A stretch of DNA of 64,000 nt from Azospirillum soli (GTDB lineage Bacteria; Pseudomonadota; Alphaproteobacteria; Azospirillales; Azospirillaceae), in the NCBI RefSeq assembly GCF_017876165.1, contig NZ_JAGINQ010000020.1, positions 42,013-106,012 of the forward strand. The letters run 5' to 3'. The notes beneath the pieces were generated by a model. The model did no database searches. It was not told the origin of the DNA and worked only from the letters and a program-made list of their open reading frames with translations. Numbering within the stretch: position 1 is the first letter of the stretch; every line of letters begins with the position of its first letter. This document shows, one piece after another, positions 49,122 through 59,982 of this stretch. A program made the translations under genes and the position numbers.

Positions 49122-49213
49122 AAGAAGTATACACTTCTTAACCCGAATGGACTACAACTATTGGGAAGAACACGAAGCCATCAAAACTTCGCGGATGCAG
49201 CAAAATACTTCGC
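49122..49213. promoter_or_regulatory. Palindrome plus two direct repeats in the GH4/GH1 divergent promoter
   Basis: AAGAAGT-ATAC-ACTTCTT (49122-49139) is a perfect inverted repeat. ACTTCGC occurs at 49186-49192 and again at 49207-49213, exactly 21 bases apart (two helical turns). Both lie in the 197-base gap between divergent glycosidase genes and suggest an operator for a sugar-responsive repressor (LacI/GntR-like). No such regulator gene is adjacent. Confidence 0.5.
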
Positions 49214-49259
49214 AAGCGCAACAGGGCGCGTGCGGACCAATTCATGAGGGAGTCCCGCT

Positions 49260-50585
49260 ATGGCACCCTTCACTTTCCCTAAGGACTTCCTGTGGGGAGC
49301 CTCCACCGCCGCCTACCAGATCGAGGGGGCCGTCAACAAAGACGGCCGGGGCCCGTGCGTGTGGGACACCTTCACCGCCGCCGGCCGCATCCAGGACGGC
49401 AGCAGCGCCGCCGTCGCCTGCGACCACTATCACCGCTGGGCGGAGGACGTGGCGCTTCTGAAGAACGCGGGCTTCAACGCCTACCGGTTCTCGATCGCGT
49501 GGCCGCGCATCCTGCCGACGGGCTCGGGCGCGGTGAACAAGGCCGGGCTGGATTTCTACGACCGGCTGGTGGACGGGCTGCTGGAGGCCGGGATCCGGCC
49601 GATGGCCTGCCTCTACCACTGGGACCTGCCGCAACCGTTGGAGGACAAGGGGGGCTGGCAGGGGCGCGAGGTCATCGGGCCGTTTGCCGAGTACGCCCGG
49701 ATCGTCTCCGCCCGGCTTGCCGACCGGGTCAAGGACTGGATGATGCTGAACGAGCCGAACGTGGTCGCCACGCACGGCTACGGCACCGGCGAGCATGCGC
49801 CCGGTCATAAGCTGGGCGAGATTGGCATCCTACGGGCGCTGCATCACCAGAACCTGGCGCAGGGGGCGGCGCTGCGCGCCATCGCGGCGGAGCATTCCGG
49901 GCTGACGCTCGGCACCGTCATCAACCTCCAGCCCTGCCGGGCGGAGAGTGACAAGCCGGAGGACATCGCGGCGGCGGCCCGCTGGGACGCGGTGTGGAAC
50001 CGGGTGGCGCTGGACGGCGTGATGCGCGGGAAAATCCCGGAGCTGATGGCCGAGAAGATGAAGGACTTCGTCCTGCCGGGCGACGAGGAGGCGATCCGCT
50101 ATCCCATCGACCTGTTGGGCATCAACTACTACTCGCGCATGACCATGAAGCACGAGACGGGGCACCCGTTCGACGTGTGGTGGGGCGATGCGCACTGCGA
50201 CCGCTGGACCGCGATGGCGTGGCCGGTGCAGCCGGATGGCCTTTATGACCTGCTGATGGAGTTCAAGCGCGACTACGGCAACCCGGCGGTCTTCGTGGCC
50301 GAGAATGGGGCGGCATACGACGACGTGGTGGACGCCGACGGGCAGGTGCATGACGCGGAGCGCGTGGCCTTCCTGCGCGACCATGTGACCGAGGTGGCGA
50401 AGGCTCTGCGCGATGGGGCCAATGTGAAGGGCTATCTGTGCTGGAGCCTGCTCGACAACTTCGAATGGGCGTTCGGGTTGAGCAAACGCTTCGGCATCGT
50501 GCGGGTCGATTACGACACGCTGACGCGCACGCCGAAGGACAGCTACCGGTTCTTGAGCGAGGTTGCCAGGAGCGGCAAGTTGTAG
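49260..50585 (+). CDS. GH1 beta-glucosidase
   Basis: A 441-residue family 1 glycoside hydrolase with (beta/alpha)8 fold. It starts PFTFPKDFLWGASTAAYQIE. The acid/base Glu lies in MMLNEPNVVATHGYGTGEHA and the nucleophile Glu in VFVAENGAAYDDVVDADG, so both NEP and ENG motifs are canonical. The C-terminal signature YLCWSLLDNFEWAFGLSKRF is intact. No signal peptide is present, so it acts on imported beta-glucosides. It is divergent from the GH4 gene and is followed by a repeat element and a glycosyltransferase gene. Confidence 0.95.
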   Translation: MAPFTFPKDFLWGASTAAYQIEGAVNKDGRGPCVWDTFTAAGRIQDGSSAAVACDHYHRWAEDVALLKNAGFNAYRFSIAWPRILPTGSGAVNKAGLDFYDRLVDGLLEAGIRPMACLYHWDLPQPLEDKGGWQGREVIGPFAEYARIVSARLADRVKDWMMLNEPNVVATHGYGTGEHAPGHKLGEIGILRALHHQNLAQGAALRAIAAEHSGLTLGTVINLQPCRAESDKPEDIAAAARWDAVWNRVALDGVMRGKIPELMAEKMKDFVLPGDEEAIRYPIDLLGINYYSRMTMKHETGHPFDVWWGDAHCDRWTAMAWPVQPDGLYDLLMEFKRDYGNPAVFVAENGAAYDDVVDADGQVHDAERVAFLRDHVTEVAKALRDGANVKGYLCWSLLDNFEWAFGLSKRFGIVRVDYDTLTRTPKDSYRFLSEVARSGKL

Positions 50586-50604
50586 CGTTTGTGAAGCTTT
50601 TTCA

Positions 50605-50673
50605 CACGAAGACTCGAAGACGCGGAGGTGGGAGGCGCGCGCCCTCTCCCCTTCGCGTTTTTGCATCTTCGTG
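50605..50673. repeat. Dispersed intergenic inverted repeat
   Basis: CACGAAGA (50605-50612) is mirrored by TCTTCGTG (50666-50673). Between them are GAAGACGCGG and the palindrome GGCGCGCGCC (50634-50643), so the transcript can fold as a long hairpin. The composition (TTCACACGAAGACTCGAAGA and similar) matches a widespread class of bacterial intergenic repeats. It follows the GH1 stop and may act as a transcription end point. Confidence 0.6.
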
Positions 50674-50797
50674 CGACTGTCAGGACCCTTTGTTTCGAGA
50701 ATCAGAATAAACCCGGATCCGGGATCCCCGAATTATCACGCCCGCGACCGGCGTGGTCGGCGGTAATCAGGATGCACATTCATCGCATCCATACGTC

Positions 50798-52918
50798 ATG
50801 TCATCCATTTGCCTGAACCCCCCGGCCGAAGCCCGTGACACCGACGATGTCCGCGCGGCGATCGTCGTGCCGACCTACAAGCACTCCGGCCTGCTGGCGG
50901 AAGCGCTGGATACGGCGCTCGCCCAGGAGACGGACTTCGCCTACGCGGTCGTGGTGGTGAATGACGGGTGCCCGTTTCCGGAGACGGATCGGGTGTGCCG
51001 GGAATTCGCGGCGGCGAACCCCGGCAGGCTCTTTTACCTGCACAAGCGCAACGGCGGCTTGAGCGCCGCGCGCAACAGCGGCATCGCCTTTGCTCTGGAC
51101 GCCTTCCCGGCGCTGGAGGCCGTCTATTTCCTCGACAGCGACAACCGCATCCGGCCGCACCTGCTGCAACGCATGCTGGACGCGTTGCGGGCCGGCGGGC
51201 CGGAGGTCGGCTGGGCCTATCCGGACGTGGACAAGTTCGGCTTCTTCGAATTCTGCGACATGTCCGGCCCCTATTCGCCGCTGGAGCACCTGTTCCGCAA
51301 CGTCAGCGAGGCCGGCAGCATGGCGTCCCGTCGCCTGCTCGACGCCGGCCTGCGCTTCGATGAGGCGATGCGCCAGGGCAGCGAGGATTGGGAATTCTGG
51401 CTGCAAGGGCTGGAGCGCGGCTTCCGGGGCGTGCATGTGCCGTACTCCGGCTTCGGTTACCGGCGGCGCGGCGAGAGCATGCTGACGGAATCGGAGCGCG
51501 ACTACCGCCCGATCCTGACCCACATTCAGGGCCGCCATCCCAAGCTGTTTGCCGTCAAGGCCATCGCCAAGGCGGAGGCGGCCGTCGGCCGTCGCTACGC
51601 GGTCTATCTGCCCGACAAGGGCGTGGTCCGCTGCGTCACCGATCCGACTGAAGGGGGGCAAGGGGAGGACGGCGAGGATCTGCCGCTGGCCGACTTCGCC
51701 CGGTGCATCCTGCGCGCGCCGGAACGGCCGGACTATGCGGGCTGCCCCGGCCATCTGACGGTGATGGATTCGGGCCTGTACGGGCTACTGCTGCGCCAAC
51801 GTCTGTTGCAAGGCGTGCTGTGGACGCTGGAGCGCGCCGCCGCCCAGGCTATGGTGGTCAGCGGGCGGGTGACACTGGAGGTGGGCGAGACCTGCGCCAT
51901 GGAGTGGCGCGGGACGGCCATCGGTCTAGACGACACGCAGCCGACGCCGCTGCCGTCCGGCGGGGCGGACGTCGTCGCGCTGGAGACGCGGATTCTGCTG
52001 GACTTGGTGCGCTCCCAGCCGACCGGCGCGCCGGAACTGGAGCGCGATTACATCAAGCCCTGCGTCGAGGCACGGCTTGACCTGCGGCTGTGCGTGCCGG
52101 GGCCGGTTGCCGTCGCCCGGACAGCCGATACGGCGCTGGCGTCCCTCTACGAGGCGTTGGCGGCGCAGTGGTCGGACAAGGCGGTCGGGGGCTGGGCGTC
52201 GGCGCAGATCGACCGCTACCGGTCGGGGGTCGCGTCGCCGCGCGATGTCTGCTGGCAGGTGCACCAGCTACCCTCCGTCCTGCCGGTGCTGCCGAAAGGG
52301 AATGGGCGTACGGCCGCGCTGGTGGTCGAACCGGGCGCGGCGGAGAAGCTCGATCTGGCGATGAGGCTGGCCGGGTGGCTGCGCGGGCAGGGGTGGGAAC
52401 CACACCTCGTCGCCATGGGGAGCGGGACGGTCCGCTGGTCGCAAGAGGCGGCGGACCTGTTCGGGTCGATCATCCCGTTTCCGGCACCGCTGGTGCTGCC
52501 GGAACGGCCGCTGACGCGCCGCAACGCCTATCTCGGCACGCCGGTGCCGGGTCTGCGCGAGGAAGAGGACATGGCGGCGGGGACGCTCGCCGCCTTCGAT
52601 CTGGTGGTCACCATCCAGCACGGGCCGGCGCACAGCCTGATGGGGCGTCTGCGCAAGCTGGGTGTGACGACTTGGGCAGTGCTGGGGGCAGCGCTGGGGC
52701 TGGCGGAGGAGGGCAGGGCGCCCGCCGACGTGGTCAACGCCTGCGCCGCGTTCGAGCATGCCTACCAGACCATCGTTCCGCTGGATGCACGGACGTTCCG
52801 TTTGTGTCAGGCGCTTGCCCTGCCGCTCGACAAGCTTCGGCGCTGGGAAGGGGAGGAGGTCGGCGACGAGGCGGATTGGCGGGACTGCCCCGCTCTGTCC
52901 CCGCCGGCCGTATCATAA
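50798..52918 (+). CDS. GT2 family glycosyltransferase with a large C-terminal extension
   Basis: A 706-residue protein. Residues ~15-260 are a GT-A glycosyltransferase: AAIVVPTYKHSGLLAEALDT, VVVVNDGCPF, NGGLSAARNSGIAFALDA and AVYFLDSDNRIRP (DxD-like), then QGSEDWEFWLQGLERGFRG. The remaining ~440 residues are not a recognised catalytic domain; the last ~200 (LVVEPGAAEKLDLAMRLAGW ... DLVVTIQHGPAHSLMGRL) resemble a GT-B or SGNH-like half domain. The start ATG (50798) has no strong ribosome site and a GTG at 50753 is an alternative. It is 10 bases upstream of the next gene and presumably works with it on a surface glycan. Confidence 0.82.
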   Translation: MSSICLNPPAEARDTDDVRAAIVVPTYKHSGLLAEALDTALAQETDFAYAVVVVNDGCPFPETDRVCREFAAANPGRLFYLHKRNGGLSAARNSGIAFALDAFPALEAVYFLDSDNRIRPHLLQRMLDALRAGGPEVGWAYPDVDKFGFFEFCDMSGPYSPLEHLFRNVSEAGSMASRRLLDAGLRFDEAMRQGSEDWEFWLQGLERGFRGVHVPYSGFGYRRRGESMLTESERDYRPILTHIQGRHPKLFAVKAIAKAEAAVGRRYAVYLPDKGVVRCVTDPTEGGQGEDGEDLPLADFARCILRAPERPDYAGCPGHLTVMDSGLYGLLLRQRLLQGVLWTLERAAAQAMVVSGRVTLEVGETCAMEWRGTAIGLDDTQPTPLPSGGADVVALETRILLDLVRSQPTGAPELERDYIKPCVEARLDLRLCVPGPVAVARTADTALASLYEALAAQWSDKAVGGWASAQIDRYRSGVASPRDVCWQVHQLPSVLPVLPKGNGRTAALVVEPGAAEKLDLAMRLAGWLRGQGWEPHLVAMGSGTVRWSQEAADLFGSIIPFPAPLVLPERPLTRRNAYLGTPVPGLREEEDMAAGTLAAFDLVVTIQHGPAHSLMGRLRKLGVTTWAVLGAALGLAEEGRAPADVVNACAAFEHAYQTIVPLDARTFRLCQALALPLDKLRRWEGEEVGDEADWRDCPALSPPAVS

Positions 52919-52928
52919 AGGAGCCACC

Positions 52929-54518
52929 ATGAAGCTCTCGGCACCGGCGACGCTGTTCGCCTCGCTCTACGACGGCACCCCCAAGGTCATCGTCGTGCGC
53001 CGCACGGAGGACGCCGACACCGGCGCCTTGCCCATGCGCACGCTGTGCCTGATGCGGCACGACGGCGGTTATTTGCTCTGCCCACCGGAATTCGACGCAA
53101 CGGACGATACGGTGCCGTTGCGCCCGCTGGCGGTGCCGCCGGCCAACGTCTGGTGCCTGTGGGCGCGGGGCGAAGCGGTGAAGGGCGATGCGGAGCGGCT
53201 GCTCGCGTGGTGGAACGAGGCCGGCGGGGCGGGGAGCGAACCGGTCCTGCGCACGGGCTCGGCCATGGACATTCAGCGCGCCCTGCTGGGGCAGGCGTTG
53301 GACGAGATCGGCGGGCTGCACCGGCGCAACCAGGACATCCAGCGCAACCTCTCGACCCTGCGGGAGGAATGGGGGCAGGCCGCGCGATTGCCGCCGGAAG
53401 CGGTGGAACTGCTGGACAACCTGCGCCTGTCGCCGCCGCGTCTCGTCTTCGCCACGCCGAAGCCGGCGGGGGCGATGCCGGTGCCGCTGCGCCACGGGCG
53501 TAAGACCGCCACCGCCGGCACCGCCGAGATCGTGCAGCGGGTGCCGATGTGGGCGCGCGGGCTGGTGGGCATCGACCTGCATGTGGACAGCGCGCCCAAG
53601 GGCGGGGGATTCTTCGCTGCCGCGCTGCACGCCGTCGATTCGGGGCGGATGCTGGCGGAATGGCGCATTCCGTTCCACGCGGTGCGGGAGGGTTGGCTGC
53701 CGCTGCGTCTGCCCACGGCGTGCGAGCGCATGGACCGCACGCTGGAGCTGCGCATTGGGGCGGTCGGCGTCGTGACCGAACCGCCGCGCCTGTCGCTGTC
53801 TCCGGCCGGGCTGCTCGACGAATTCGCGGTGGCGCCCCCGGCGCGGGCCGGCGGGGGAGCGGGCATGCTGTCCCTGCGGCTGTGGGGCGGGATTCCGGGG
53901 GTGGAGTACGGGCCGGCCAGCCATCTGGCGGCGCACCCCTTGCCCGACCGCCTGGTCTGGCCGCTGACCGAGCCGGTGCTGGCCCAGGTGCGCAAGGGCC
54001 GCGACCACAAGGCGACCTTTCCGTGGTTCGGCCTGCTGCGGGACGGGCGCATCCTGCTGCACCCGCTGTACGGGGAGAAGACGTCGGCCTGCATCCCGCT
54101 GGACGACGTGCCGGGCGTGGTCGCCGTGCGCGGTCACGCGGTGATCGAGGACCCGCGCTGCCGCACGCCCATCGCCTGCAAGCTGGTGGTCGCCCCGCCC
54201 TCCGTCACGGTGGACGAGGCGGAGCGGGAGGAGGGCATTCTGGCCTCCAGCGGGTGGATGGTGCTGGACCAGCCGCGCCGGGCGCTGGGCCTCGCGGCGG
54301 CGCTGACGACGCCGTGGCAGGGGGCGATGGTGGTGCACCTGTTCACCGACATTCCCGACGGCAGTTACGGCCTGTACGGGCGGACGGTCTTCTTCGACTT
54401 CGAGGTGGAAATCGACGCCGGGACCGCCTGGGCCGCCCACACCGCCATCACCCACTCTACTGGCGGGGCGGTACAAATTCGTGACAGCGAACGAAGCGAA
54501 GCCGCCGGCTCAACCTAG
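52929..54518 (+). CDS. Protein of unknown function linked to a glycosyltransferase (possibly DUF6212)
   Basis: A 529-residue protein without signal peptide or membrane helix. It starts MKLSAPATLFASLYDGTPKV. The middle contains a possible short coiled region (LHRRNQDIQRNLSTLREEWG), and the second half holds several beta-rich segments (RLSLSPAGLLDEFAVA, GMLSLRLWGGIPGVEYG, HLFTDIPDGSYGLYGR). No catalytic motif is apparent. I recall a DUF6212 family from Azospirillum with this kind of sequence but cannot confirm it. AAAGGAG lies six bases before the ATG, and the gene follows the GT2 gene by 10 bases, so the two are co-transcribed. Confidence 0.7.
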   Translation: MKLSAPATLFASLYDGTPKVIVVRRTEDADTGALPMRTLCLMRHDGGYLLCPPEFDATDDTVPLRPLAVPPANVWCLWARGEAVKGDAERLLAWWNEAGGAGSEPVLRTGSAMDIQRALLGQALDEIGGLHRRNQDIQRNLSTLREEWGQAARLPPEAVELLDNLRLSPPRLVFATPKPAGAMPVPLRHGRKTATAGTAEIVQRVPMWARGLVGIDLHVDSAPKGGGFFAAALHAVDSGRMLAEWRIPFHAVREGWLPLRLPTACERMDRTLELRIGAVGVVTEPPRLSLSPAGLLDEFAVAPPARAGGGAGMLSLRLWGGIPGVEYGPASHLAAHPLPDRLVWPLTEPVLAQVRKGRDHKATFPWFGLLRDGRILLHPLYGEKTSACIPLDDVPGVVAVRGHAVIEDPRCRTPIACKLVVAPPSVTVDEAEREEGILASSGWMVLDQPRRALGLAAALTTPWQGAMVVHLFTDIPDGSYGLYGRTVFFDFEVEIDAGTAWAAHTAITHSTGGAVQIRDSERSEAAGST

Positions 54519-54599
54519 ATGAGGTTTGAGGCAAGCTGTTGGTAATAATCCGTTCGTTAGTGTAAGGAGGTATTTCGTCAGGTTGGGGCGGAACAGGCC

Positions 54600-56375
54600 A
54601 TGTCGATCAAATCCTCGCATCCGGCATCGCCCGGTTTCGCCCGCCAGTTCATCGATTTGGCCGGCGGCTACTGGTCCAGCGAGAAGAAATGGTCGGTCCG
54701 CCTGCTGACGGCGGCGCTGGGGCTGCTGACGGTCGGCCAGGTGATCGTTCCGATCCTGATCAACCTGTGGAGCCAGCGCCTGTTCGACGCGCTGGAGGCG
54801 CGCTCCATGGACCGCTTCGTCACGATGATCGGGGCGGTCGGCGTCATCATCCTGTTCAACATCGCCAACACCATCCTGCACCTGCGGGTGAAACGGCGCC
54901 TGCAAATCGGCTGGCGGACGTGGCTGACGCAGAAGCTGCTGGACGACTGGCTGACGCGCGGGCGCCAGCATCAGGTCACATATCTGCCCGGCGACCACGA
55001 CAACCCGGACGGCCGCATCGCCGAGGACATCCGCATCTCCACCGAGGTCGCCATCGATCTGGGGTTGTCGCTGTCCTACTGCGCCCTGCTGCTGATCAGC
55101 TTCACCAACATCCTGTGGATGCTGTCCGGCGCGCCGGAGGTGACGGTGCTGGGCGCCACCTTCCATGTGCCGGGCTACCTGCTCTACATCGCGCTGATGT
55201 ACGCCGCCATCGGCACGACCATCGCGCTGGTGGTCGGCCGGCCGCTGGTGAAGGCCGTGAACCATCGCCAAGGCAACGAGGCGTCCTTCCGCTTCGGCCT
55301 CGCCCGTGTGCGGGAGAACGCGCAGGCCATCGCGCTGCTGCACGGCGAATCGGGCGAGCGCGACCGCATCGTCGGCCTGCTGGGCGGCGTGAAGCAGGGC
55401 TGGAACGGGCAGACGCGGGCGCTGTCCAACATGATGGTGTTCAGCGCGACCTATTCGGTGCTGTCGGCGGCCTTCCCCATTCTGGTGGCCGCACCCAGCT
55501 ACATCGCCGGCACCATCTCGCTCGGCGTGTTGATGCAGACGGCGCAGGCCTTCCAGCAGACGGTCGGCGCCCTGTCCTGGCCCATCGACAACCTCGCCCG
55601 CGCGGCGGAATGGAAGGCGTCGGTGGAGCGCGTGCTGGGCCTGAACACGGCGCTCCAGCGCCTCGACCGCGAGATCGGCGGCGAAGGGACGGAGCGCATC
55701 GTGGTGGTCCGCTCCGACGACGAAACCTCCCTGACCTTCCGCGATGTGTCGGTGGCGGAGCCGGACGGCAAGCTGGTCATCAAGCCTTTCAACCTCGAAG
55801 TGAAGCCGGGCGAGCGCGTGCTGATCGTCGGCGATCCCGGCGCGGCGGTGCGGCTGTCCCGGACGGTGGCGCGGGTCTGGCCGTGGGGGCACGGGCGCAT
55901 CGCGCTTCCCGCCCACACGCGCGTGTTCTTCATGCCGGAGCGCCCCTATCTGGCGCATGGCACGCTGCGCGCGGCGCTGAGCTACCCGGTCGGACCGGAG
56001 CGGGTCAGCGATGCGGAAGCCACGGCGGCGCTGGAACGCGTCGGGCTCGGCCACCTGCTGCCGCAGCTGGACGAGGAGGACTCCTGGGACGAGGTGCTGG
56101 CCATGCCCGAGCAGCAGCGCCTGGGCTTCGCCCGCCTGCTGATCCGCCGGCCGGACTGGATCTTCCTGGAGGACGCCACCGGCAGCCTCGACCCCGAGAG
56201 CGAGCACGACATGTTCCGCCTGATCGAGGAGGAGGTCCCAGCCGCGACGGTGCTGACCATCGGCAGCCATCCCGGCCTGGAAGCCCACCACAGCCGCAAG
56301 CTGGTGCTGGAACGGGTGAATGGCGCGGTCCAGGTGAGGGAAGAGGTATGCGGGGCGGTTGAGACGGTGGGGTGA
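54600..56375 (+). CDS. SbmA/BacA-type ABC membrane protein with degenerate ATPase domain
   Basis: A 591-residue half-transporter. Residues ~30-330 form the ABC_membrane_2 (SbmA/BacA/YddA-like) region with about six helices (LLTAALGLLTVGQVIVPILI, GAVGVIILFNIANTILHL). The NBD starts ~375 (SLTFRDVSVAEPDGKLVIKP). Its Walker A reads LIVGDPGAAVRLSRTVARVW, lacking the GK(S/T); the signature is AMPEQQRLGFARLLIRRPDW; Walker B is IFLEDATGSLD with Asp and Glu swapped; and the H-loop region is TIGSHPGLEAH. The usual family ATPase would have GPSGSGKST and LDEATSALD. ATP hydrolysis is thus doubtful. It lies 81 bases after the unknown gene and converges on a GH1 gene. Confidence 0.85.
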   Translation: MSIKSSHPASPGFARQFIDLAGGYWSSEKKWSVRLLTAALGLLTVGQVIVPILINLWSQRLFDALEARSMDRFVTMIGAVGVIILFNIANTILHLRVKRRLQIGWRTWLTQKLLDDWLTRGRQHQVTYLPGDHDNPDGRIAEDIRISTEVAIDLGLSLSYCALLLISFTNILWMLSGAPEVTVLGATFHVPGYLLYIALMYAAIGTTIALVVGRPLVKAVNHRQGNEASFRFGLARVRENAQAIALLHGESGERDRIVGLLGGVKQGWNGQTRALSNMMVFSATYSVLSAAFPILVAAPSYIAGTISLGVLMQTAQAFQQTVGALSWPIDNLARAAEWKASVERVLGLNTALQRLDREIGGEGTERIVVVRSDDETSLTFRDVSVAEPDGKLVIKPFNLEVKPGERVLIVGDPGAAVRLSRTVARVWPWGHGRIALPAHTRVFFMPERPYLAHGTLRAALSYPVGPERVSDAEATAALERVGLGHLLPQLDEEDSWDEVLAMPEQQRLGFARLLIRRPDWIFLEDATGSLDPESEHDMFRLIEEEVPAATVLTIGSHPGLEAHHSRKLVLERVNGAVQVREEVCGAVETVG

Positions 56376-56379
56376 GTTT

Positions 56380-57732
<1,353 letters not shown>

Positions 57733-57742
57733 GGCGGGACGC

Positions 57743-57772
57743 TCCGCTGGAATAATGTCCGCTGGGACAATG
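57743..57772. promoter_or_regulatory. Tandem 15-bp repeat in the divergent GH1/GH1 promoter
   Basis: TCCGCTGGAATAATG (57743-57757) is followed directly by TCCGCTGGGACAATG (57758-57772), 13 of 15 positions identical. It lies in the 136-base gap between the two NEF-type GH1 genes. A tandem regulator-binding site is plausible. Confidence 0.45.
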
Positions 57773-57868
57773 ACCCAATTATGCCCATTCCCTCGCCACC
57801 ATGCCAAAGGTACTATCACGGTGTGAGTGGTCCGCCCGAAAGGACTGTTCAGCCGGGCGGAGAAAGCC

Positions 57869-59245
<1,377 letters not shown>

Positions 59246-59422
59246 GCGCACAGCCATTTTTGGTTCGTTGCGTTGTATTGCGGCTTGACTGGCGCGGGCC
59301 GGCGGTTGTGCTGCGTGAAACACATCACTCGCCTGCATGTTTATGACGATAACAGGCTTGCGCACGACGCATCACTTTGACCATGCTGCGCGCAGGATCA
59401 TTCGCTCGCAAAGGAAACAAAC

Positions 59423-59896
59423 ATGCAAAGCAGCGACACCGACGGGTCGGAGATGTCGAACACGGATCTGGTCGGGATGACCGGGAAGATCGTCGCCTCC
59501 TATGTCCGTTCCAACCAGATTGCCGTGAATGATCTTCCGAACCTTATCCGGATCGTTCACCAGAGCCTGTCCGGCACCGGCAAGCCGGCGGCCCCGGAAC
59601 CGGTTGAGCTGCGCCCGGCCGTTCCAATCAAGAAGTCGGTGACGCCCGAGTACATCGTCTGCCTGGAAGACGGCAAGAAGCTGAAGATGCTGAAGCGCTA
59701 TCTGCGCACGGCCTACGGCATGACGCCGGACGATTACCGCCGCAAGTGGGGCCTGCCGGCCGACTATCCGATGACGGCGCCGAACTATGCCGAGCAGCGT
59801 TCGGCTTTCGCGAAGTCGATCGGCCTCGGCAAGAAGGCGGACCAGCCCGCCAAGCCCGCCCGCCGTGGTCGCGGCCGCGCCAAAAGCGCGGCGTAA
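59423..59896 (+). CDS. MucR/Ros family transcriptional regulator
   Basis: A 157-residue regulator of the alphaproteobacterial Ros/MucR family, which represses exopolysaccharide, motility and cell-cycle genes by binding AT-rich DNA. The core is intact: YIVCLEDGKKLKMLKRYLRT, then GMTPDDYRRKWGLPADYPMT and APNYAEQRSAFAKSIGLG. Where Ros has a C-x2-D...H-x3/4-H zinc site, this protein has Cys and Asp but Tyr in both His positions (KRYL and TAYG), so classical zinc binding is doubtful. The C-terminus is Lys/Arg-rich (KPARRGRGRAKSAA). AAGGAAAC precedes the ATG and a hairpin follows the stop. Confidence 0.93.
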   Translation: MQSSDTDGSEMSNTDLVGMTGKIVASYVRSNQIAVNDLPNLIRIVHQSLSGTGKPAAPEPVELRPAVPIKKSVTPEYIVCLEDGKKLKMLKRYLRTAYGMTPDDYRRKWGLPADYPMTAPNYAEQRSAFAKSIGLGKKADQPAKPARRGRGRAKSAA

Positions 59897-59927
59897 AGGC
59901 AGCGTCGCTTACACACCTTGCGAGACT

Positions 59928-59954
59928 TTGGGCCGCCTCATCCGGGCGGCCCAA
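59928..59954. terminator. Hairpin terminator after mucR
   Basis: TTGGGCCGCC (59928-59937) pairs with GGCGGCCCAA (59945-59954) around a 7-base loop. It lies between the mucR-like gene (plus, ends 59896) and the polysaccharide deacetylase gene (minus, ends 59983), so it can serve both transcripts. Confidence 0.65.
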
Positions 59955-59982
59955 TGTCATTCTGCGCGAACGCTCTTCGACA

